10,897 bases of DNA from Lentisphaeria bacterium (lineage in GTDB: Bacteria > Verrucomicrobiota > Lentisphaeria > Oligosphaerales > Lenti-02): assembly GCA_023145395.1 (NCBI GenBank), contig JAGLDW010000761.1, positions 1-10,897 of the forward strand, given 5' to 3'. Below are positions 7,213 through 10,897 of the stretch, in pieces; the stretch's first letter is position 1, and the number at the start of each line of letters is the position of its first letter. Both the position numbers and the translations under genes were made by a program. The notes under the pieces are model-generated. The model searched no databases. It was not told the origin of the DNA and saw nothing but the letters and a program-made list of their open reading frames with translations.

Positions 7213-7343
7213 ATTCAGCATATCAACGGCAAAAGGCAGAACCCTACGCGACAATATCACATTTTTCCATTCTTTCCGGTTGTTTTCCCCGAAGCAAAGG
7301 GCATGGTCCAAGCATCCAGACAATGCGCAATCGATAGACTGCA

Positions 7344-7378
7344 AATCTGCTGGGAACACTTGTTCGACATCCCAGATT
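7344..7378. promoter_or_regulatory. Nested palindromes, candidate operator (second copy of shared 17-base motif)
   Basis: CTGGGA (7350-7355) pairs with TCCCAG (7370-7375). The pairing extends outward as AATCTG to the right-arm ATT if a 3-base CTG bulge is allowed. Nested within is GAACA-CT-TGTTC (7354-7365), a perfect 5-bp inverted repeat typical in size of a repressor half-site pair. Bases 7347-7363 match the motif at 2327-2343 at 16 of 17 positions. The palindrome overlaps the -35 of the predicted promoter, so repression is the natural guess. Confidence 0.4.
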
Positions 7379-7388
7379 GAGCTAGAAT
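7360..7388 (+). promoter_or_regulatory. Possible sigma70-type promoter of the pseudopilin gene
   Basis: TTGTTC (7360-7365) and TAGAAT (7383-7388) are 17 bases apart. The -10 matches the consensus at five of six positions and the -35 at three of six. The predicted leader to the start codon is about 125 bases. Promoter rules of this phylum are poorly known. Confidence 0.35.
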
Positions 7389-7509
7389 GGTGTCAATGTT
7401 AGAGATCGCGGATTCACACAAGTGAGGCATGGGCCCCATGTCTGAGCAGTAGAACAACAAACGAGGCTTGGTGTCGAAAAACACGAATTCTCATGGAAAG
7501 AAAGAAGAT

Positions 7510-7513
7510 GGAG
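7510..7513 (+). promoter_or_regulatory. Ribosome binding site for the pseudopilin gene
   Basis: GGAG lies 6 bases before the ATG at 7520. In-frame ATGs at 7493 and 7508 lack a comparable site, so 7520 is preferred. Confidence 0.6.
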
Positions 7514-7519
7514 AAGAAA

Positions 7520-8179
7520 ATGAAACAGAAATCTCACGACAAACGGACGCGCTTCACACTCATCGAACTTTTGGTGGTCATCGCCATCATCGCGATCCTG
7601 GCGGCCATGCTGCTTCCCGCGCTGTCACAAGCGCGAGGGAAGGCTCGCCAAATTTCCTGTGTCAACAACGTCAAGCAGCTCATGCTGGCGGCTCTCATGT
7701 ATGCGGACGACAGCGACGAGACGATTCCTTTCCTCGCAATTGCCGGACAGACCTACACCTTGCCCAATGGCAGTGCCAGGACTGGATACATGCTCTGGCA
7801 CAGCCCCATCTACCCATACATCAACAATCTTGAAGTCTATGGTTGCCCGGGAACCGACTGGGCATACACGGGGGGATATACAGGTGGCGGCGACTACGGA
7901 ATGAACAGTTTGGCCGATGGCTATTCTCTCGGACAGTACCGCAACCCCACAAGCGTCATGCTCCTCGGGGAGGCCAAACCGGTCACAGGTGACTCCTACA
8001 ATTTGGATGGCGACGCAGGGGGAAGCAATTCTGAAATGATGGAGGTCAGCTGGCACAACCATGGCCAGAACAACGGCTTCATCGACGGGCACTGCGCGTA
8101 CCGGAAAAATATTCAGATCCCCATCAGATCGACCTCCAGCAAGTACTGGTACGGGCTCTACACAGGGACCAATCCCTGA
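7520..8179 (+). CDS. Pseudopilin-like secreted protein with prepilin leader and H-X9-DG motif
   Basis: The product is 219 residues from the ATG at 7520. Starts at 7508 or 7493 would add 4 or 9 lysine/arginine-rich residues. The basic leader KQKSHDKRTR is followed by FTLIELLVVIAIIAILAAM, the class III prepilin signal and membrane helix. The Gly usual before the cleavage Phe is replaced by Arg, as in many Lentisphaerota proteins, while Glu at +5 is kept. Next comes LPALSQARGKARQISCVNNVKQ, shown in part, the conserved helix continuation. The C-terminal part has H-X9-DG (HNHGQNNGFIDG), the marker of the PVC prepilin-like family. The protein presumably is processed by a prepilin peptidase and lies in or leaves the inner membrane. 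The function of these very numerous proteins is unknown. It is the only plus-strand gene and is divergent from the HEAT gene, so co-regulation with the glycan genes is possible. Confidence 0.88.
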   Translation: MKQKSHDKRTRFTLIELLVVIAIIAILAAMLLPALSQARGKARQISCVNNVKQLMLAALMYADDSDETIPFLAIAGQTYTLPNGSARTGYMLWHSPIYPYINNLEVYGCPGTDWAYTGGYTGGGDYGMNSLADGYSLGQYRNPTSVMLLGEAKPVTGDSYNLDGDAGGSNSEMMEVSWHNHGQNNGFIDGHCAYRKNIQIPIRSTSSKYWYGLYTGTNP

Positions 8180-8187
8180 CCTTGGCG

Positions 8188-8222
8188 GGTTCGGAACCTT
8201 GTCCCCCGAACCTTGTCCCCCG
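8188..8222. repeat. Tandem and inverted repeat between convergent genes (REP-like)
   Basis: AACCTTGTCCCCCG occurs twice without a gap (8195-8208 and 8209-8222). In addition GGTTCGG (8188-8194) is the reverse complement of CCGAACC (8206-8212), giving a 7-bp perfect stem with an 11-base loop. It lies 9 bases after the pseudopilin stop and 38 bases before the end of the convergent gene. The GTCCCC core is shared with the inverted repeat at 2812-2843. There is no T-run, so an intrinsic terminator is unlikely. A RAYT-mobilised REP-like element or a bidirectional transcript-end structure is possible. Confidence 0.6.
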
Positions 8223-8260
8223 AACTCTGGAGCATGTCGACTGCCCCTCAGTTCGCCCGC

Positions 8261-10783
8261 CTACTGCTGCCATGCGGACAGCTCGAAGACGACTTCCTTC
8301 TTTTCCCTCAGCTTGGGAAAGACAATGCGGAAGCGATCCGACACCATGGGCTCGAATTCCGCTGTCGTTGTCGCCGATGCATAGTGATGGTGGCGAGGTG
8401 GGCTGTCCGGTCTCGTCTCGCCCTCTACAGTCCGCCAACCGGCGCCCTCGGGAATCTGGATGTCAAACACGATGCCCGGCGTCACGATCGCCCGAATGCG
8501 GTTGAACTCGATCGGCTTGCTTCCGCGGACCTCGATCCAACGCCCTGGGCTCTTGAAATCCTTCTTCGACCAGCCGGGGACTTTGGCTTTCGAGTATTTG
8601 TTGCCCACGACCCACTGCGTGCCCGGGTACCCATCGATCACCCGATACCAGATTTTCCGCCTGATTTTCTCAGGATCGGGAAATCCCCACGAGGCATGGA
8701 GCCGCGCACCGTCGCGGTAGGTGAACAAGGATGGATTGGCGGACCAGAACTCCGCCTCCATCCGCTCGACTTCGCTTCGGATGGCACCGAGCATTGGCAG
8801 AGTGTCCATGCCCGGCTCGAGCGAGGTGACATACAGATGCGTCTCCAACGCCGCGAACGTTTCATGAAACGTATCGTCGGCCGGATGCACGATTCGCCGC
8901 TCGGAGATGACGTGGAGTTCGCGGCCAGCCAGTCCGGGGATGGTCACCACTGCTTCCGTCTCTCCCAGATCCGCATTGACAGCCACAACGAACATGTTCT
9001 TCCCACGCTGGAAGGCGGCGACGTGGATCTTGTCGTTGCCGCAGGAGGGCGGACGTGCCGCCGCGCGTTCGGTCAGCCAGCGCTGCAGCACAACCACCTC
9101 GCGGATATGATGCTCGAACCCCCACCAGAACCAGGGAAACGCATTGCGCAGATAGAACCCCTGCGTTTGAAAGCTGTAGTAGAACAGCCCGCGAGCTCCC
9201 AACGTGATCGACAGCCACGGCATGGTGCGGATCTCGTCGAAGGTTGGCGTCCGCCGGAAGCCGTGCGGACCCCGCTGAAGCGTGGTGGTGAAATGGGTCT
9301 CATAGTTGTAGGCTTGGGGAACGAACCAGAGCGCGGAATGGGGTGCCTGGGCGGCGGCGCCATCGAGCATGTCGCGAATCAGCCCGTCCATGGGCCCGGG
9401 GATGGGGTAGTTGTCCACCATCATGGCATCCGATACGCCGTAGAAAGCTGTCTGGAAGCTGTTGTTGCAGCCGGCCGCTAAATGGTAGGGATCCTCCGTC
9501 CGAACCAGATCGCATAGCTTCAGAAGTTTGGCGCGTGGGCAATCGCCCGGGTTTGGTTCGTCGAACAGGTAGTAGCCAAGCAACGCGGGGGAATCCTTCA
9601 ACTCATCGATGCACTTCAGGGCAGCTTCGCGGTCAAGATCCGGATCGTGGAAGATGTGCTGTCCGCGTTTTGTCTTCCCCTTGAATCGAGGCACGACGAA
9701 CATCTCCGCTTCCTCGGCGGCCTTCATGTAGGCTGCACGCACAGGGCTATAGCTGTGGGCCGCATTGAACCCCATCCGCTTCAGGGCTTTGAGCTCACCT
9801 TGGGGGGAGGAGTACATGCCGAGAGGGAAGAAGGGTGCGCCATCGACCAAGGTGACTCCATCGTCGCGAAGTGTGATCTCGCGCCGCCCCCGGGGATACT
9901 GCTTCACCTTCAGCAACTTGGTCCAGAGCGCCTTGCCGCCCAGCATCGCGGCCATTTTCACCACAAGCGTCTCATTGTCCTTCATTTCCGGCCGGGGAAA
10001 CGAGGCTTCGCCCGTACCGGCGGGGGTGTCGGCAGTCAGCTCCTGTGAGGCGATTTCCACGCCATCCTCCCGTTCGAGCGAGAAGCGGAGAGTCGCATGC
10101 CGCAACGCTTCAGTTGCCGTCCGGAACGTCCAGCGCACAGCAACACGGTTCTCCGGCTTCGTGTGAAAGAAGCCCTGGTGAAAGGAGGGGGATGTGAGGA
10201 ACCATTCCACCGAACGAGGGTCGGGCAGTCCGAGCGCGTGCACTCGGACATTGTCCATGTGAATGACGGCTGGGTGGGGGGGACGTGTGAGAACAAGCGT
10301 CACACTCTGCACCGCCTCGAGACGCAGACCCGACTCGGCCGCCAGCCAGAGCGGCAGACGAATGGTCGTCCAGGTTCCGGGCTTGATCTTTCGAGGGCCG
10401 ACCCAACGCCCATCCGGATCGGAGGTCAGCACCATTTTGACCAGCACATCGTCGTCGCTTTCGACATGGAGGTCGATGAGCAGTTCGTCGAACCGCCGCC
10501 AGTCGCGGGGGGCAGCCAAGGCATCGAGTTCGATTCCGCAGCTTGGCCACTGCGGCCTGCCTTGCTCGTATCGTTCGAACACCATCCTGAGAGATCGTTT
10601 GCCGTGCGAGGCCAGTTTGGCGGACATGGCGCATTTCGCACCCCCTCCTATGGTGAAAAGCGTGTCTTGCGCCGGATTTTCAAAGTCCGCGATCGATCTC
10701 TCCTGCGCGAATGCCCGGTTTGCCGGGGAAAAGGCCTGCAAGGCAAGGAGGACACATACCCACAGAGTTGGATTCCGTCTCAT
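8261..10783 (-). CDS. Secreted glycoside-hydrolase-like protein with N-terminal carbohydrate-binding fold
   Basis: The product is 840 residues from the ATG at 10783. A GTG immediately before it (10786) is also possible. The ribosome site is weak (GTGAG). A signal peptide covers about residues 1-26 (RRNPTLWVCVLLALQAFSPANRAFA). Residues about 30-185 resemble a galactose-binding/CBM jelly roll (SIADFENP, GTWTTIRLPL, VIHMDNVRVHAL). Residues 190-295 look like an Ig-like sandwich. Residues about 300-575 look like a TIM barrel of the GH2/GH5 clan: LVDGAPFFPLGMY, LKRMGFNAAHSY, and GYYLFDEPNP, in which E409 is the expected acid/base residue. A second catalytic Glu is not clear; the region GARGLFYYSFQTQG at 529-542 lies where the last strands should be. 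Residues 580-650 are a small sandwich, and the 650-840 tail is unrecognised. Substrate unknown. The gene is convergent with the pseudopilin gene. Confidence 0.82.
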   Translation of the reverse strand: MRRNPTLWVCVLLALQAFSPANRAFAQERSIADFENPAQDTLFTIGGGAKCAMSAKLASHGKRSLRMVFERYEQGRPQWPSCGIELDALAAPRDWRRFDELLIDLHVESDDDVLVKMVLTSDPDGRWVGPRKIKPGTWTTIRLPLWLAAESGLRLEAVQSVTLVLTRPPHPAVIHMDNVRVHALGLPDPRSVEWFLTSPSFHQGFFHTKPENRVAVRWTFRTATEALRHATLRFSLEREDGVEIASQELTADTPAGTGEASFPRPEMKDNETLVVKMAAMLGGKALWTKLLKVKQYPRGRREITLRDDGVTLVDGAPFFPLGMYSSPQGELKALKRMGFNAAHSYSPVRAAYMKAAEEAEMFVVPRFKGKTKRGQHIFHDPDLDREAALKCIDELKDSPALLGYYLFDEPNPGDCPRAKLLKLCDLVRTEDPYHLAAGCNNSFQTAFYGVSDAMMVDNYPIPGPMDGLIRDMLDGAAAQAPHSALWFVPQAYNYETHFTTTLQRGPHGFRRTPTFDEIRTMPWLSITLGARGLFYYSFQTQGFYLRNAFPWFWWGFEHHIREVVVLQRWLTERAAARPPSCGNDKIHVAAFQRGKNMFVVAVNADLGETEAVVTIPGLAGRELHVISERRIVHPADDTFHETFAALETHLYVTSLEPGMDTLPMLGAIRSEVERMEAEFWSANPSLFTYRDGARLHASWGFPDPEKIRRKIWYRVIDGYPGTQWVVGNKYSKAKVPGWSKKDFKSPGRWIEVRGSKPIEFNRIRAIVTPGIVFDIQIPEGAGWRTVEGETRPDSPPRHHHYASATTTAEFEPMVSDRFRIVFPKLREKKEVVFELSAWQQ

Positions 10784-10873
10784 CACGGTTGGCTCACTTT
10801 CTTAGGGTCGGCGCGAAAATAACTTCACATTTTCCTGCTGTTCATTTTGGTTCCTGACGAGGCGCGAGCGAGT

Positions 10874-10894
10874 GGGCACACCACAGGTGTGTCC
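10874..10894. repeat. Hairpin at the right edge
   Basis: GGGCACACC (10874-10882) pairs with GGTGTGTCC (10886-10894) across a 3-base ACA loop: nine pairs, one of them G-T. It lies about 90 bases upstream of the 840-residue gene. It is followed by CTT at the window edge, so a T-run cannot be judged. It could be a REP-like element, the terminator of a neighbour, or an operator. Confidence 0.5.
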
Positions 10895-10897
10895 CTT

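Larger units (their letters stand above)
7200..7519. other. Divergent promoter region between HEAT/jelly-roll gene and pseudopilin gene
   Basis: This 320-base stretch separates two divergently transcribed genes. It is locally AT-richer than the flanking genes near 7240-7290. It contains the two ribosome sites, a sigma70-like element and a palindrome near 7344-7388. The rest has no recognisable gene. I could not place a convincing promoter for the minus-strand gene. Confidence 0.6.

Noticed and set aside
5766..7337. 523-codon open frame on the plus strand opposite the LamG and HEAT genes
   Set aside because: It crosses two real minus-strand genes and their spacer, has no domain, and looks like a GC-driven shadow.
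8213..9481. 422-codon open frame on the plus strand opposite the 840-residue gene
   Set aside because: Mirror frame of a well-supported gene; no signal peptide or domain, and low-complexity composition.
10810..10840. TATTTT near the start of the 840-residue gene as a -10 promoter box
   Set aside because: The best partner upstream matches only three of six -35 positions at 18-base spacing, so it is not distinguishable from background.
1..10897. CRISPR arrays, tRNA, rRNA, toxin-antitoxin or phage-defence genes
   Set aside because: No regularly spaced repeats, cloverleaf or known defence motifs were seen on either strand.

Overview
The window reads as accessory chromosome from a GC-rich bacterium of the Planctomycetes-Verrucomicrobia-Lentisphaerae (PVC) group, most likely Lentisphaerota or a close relative. 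The best taxonomic clue is a secreted pseudopilin-like protein. Its leader reads KRTRFTLIELLVV, with no Gly before the Phe, and its C-terminus carries the H-X9-DG motif, a combination typical of the large prepilin-like families of these phyla. The other genes are large secreted multi-domain proteins related to carbohydrate-active enzymes, also typical of PVC glycan degraders. The assignment rests on pattern recognition, not on a search.

Layout: five of the six intact or edge-truncated genes are on the minus strand. Reading in their direction of transcription from right to left: an 840-residue secreted protein with a glycoside-hydrolase-like barrel (8261-10783); then, after the single plus-strand pseudopilin gene (7520-8179), a run of four genes. 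These are a HEAT-repeat plus GH2-type sugar-binding protein (6195-7199), a 1086-residue LamG plus hydrolase-like protein (2895-6155, GTG start), an Asp-box sialidase-like protein (1028-2302), and a heparinase II/III-like lyase (1-952) that runs off the left edge. The first two of these four are 39 bases apart and look co-transcribed. Gaps of 592 and 75 bases separate the rest.

The 592-base gap (2303-2894) is the most unusual part. It holds a decayed N-terminus of a REP-associated (RAYT, IS200-like Y1) transposase, a 9-bp perfect inverted repeat with a GTCCCC core upstream of it, and a broken copy, about 89% identical, of a 130-bp piece of the LamG gene. Together these make a 74-codon chimeric reading frame. 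A second GTCCCC-containing repeat cluster lies between the convergent pseudopilin and 840-residue genes (8188-8222), and a hairpin lies at the right edge (10874-10894). All three may be REP-like debris of RAYT activity.

Working idea (inference): this is a secreted glycan-degradation cluster of the PVC type, without TonB/SusCD-type transport genes in view. A lyase, a sialidase-like propeller and two barrel proteins would act outside the cytoplasm, with LamG and jelly-roll domains binding substrate. A 17-base motif (one mismatch) shared by the region upstream of the pseudopilin gene and the region upstream of the sialidase-like gene may be a common operator. No tRNA, rRNA, CRISPR array or complete mobile element was seen.
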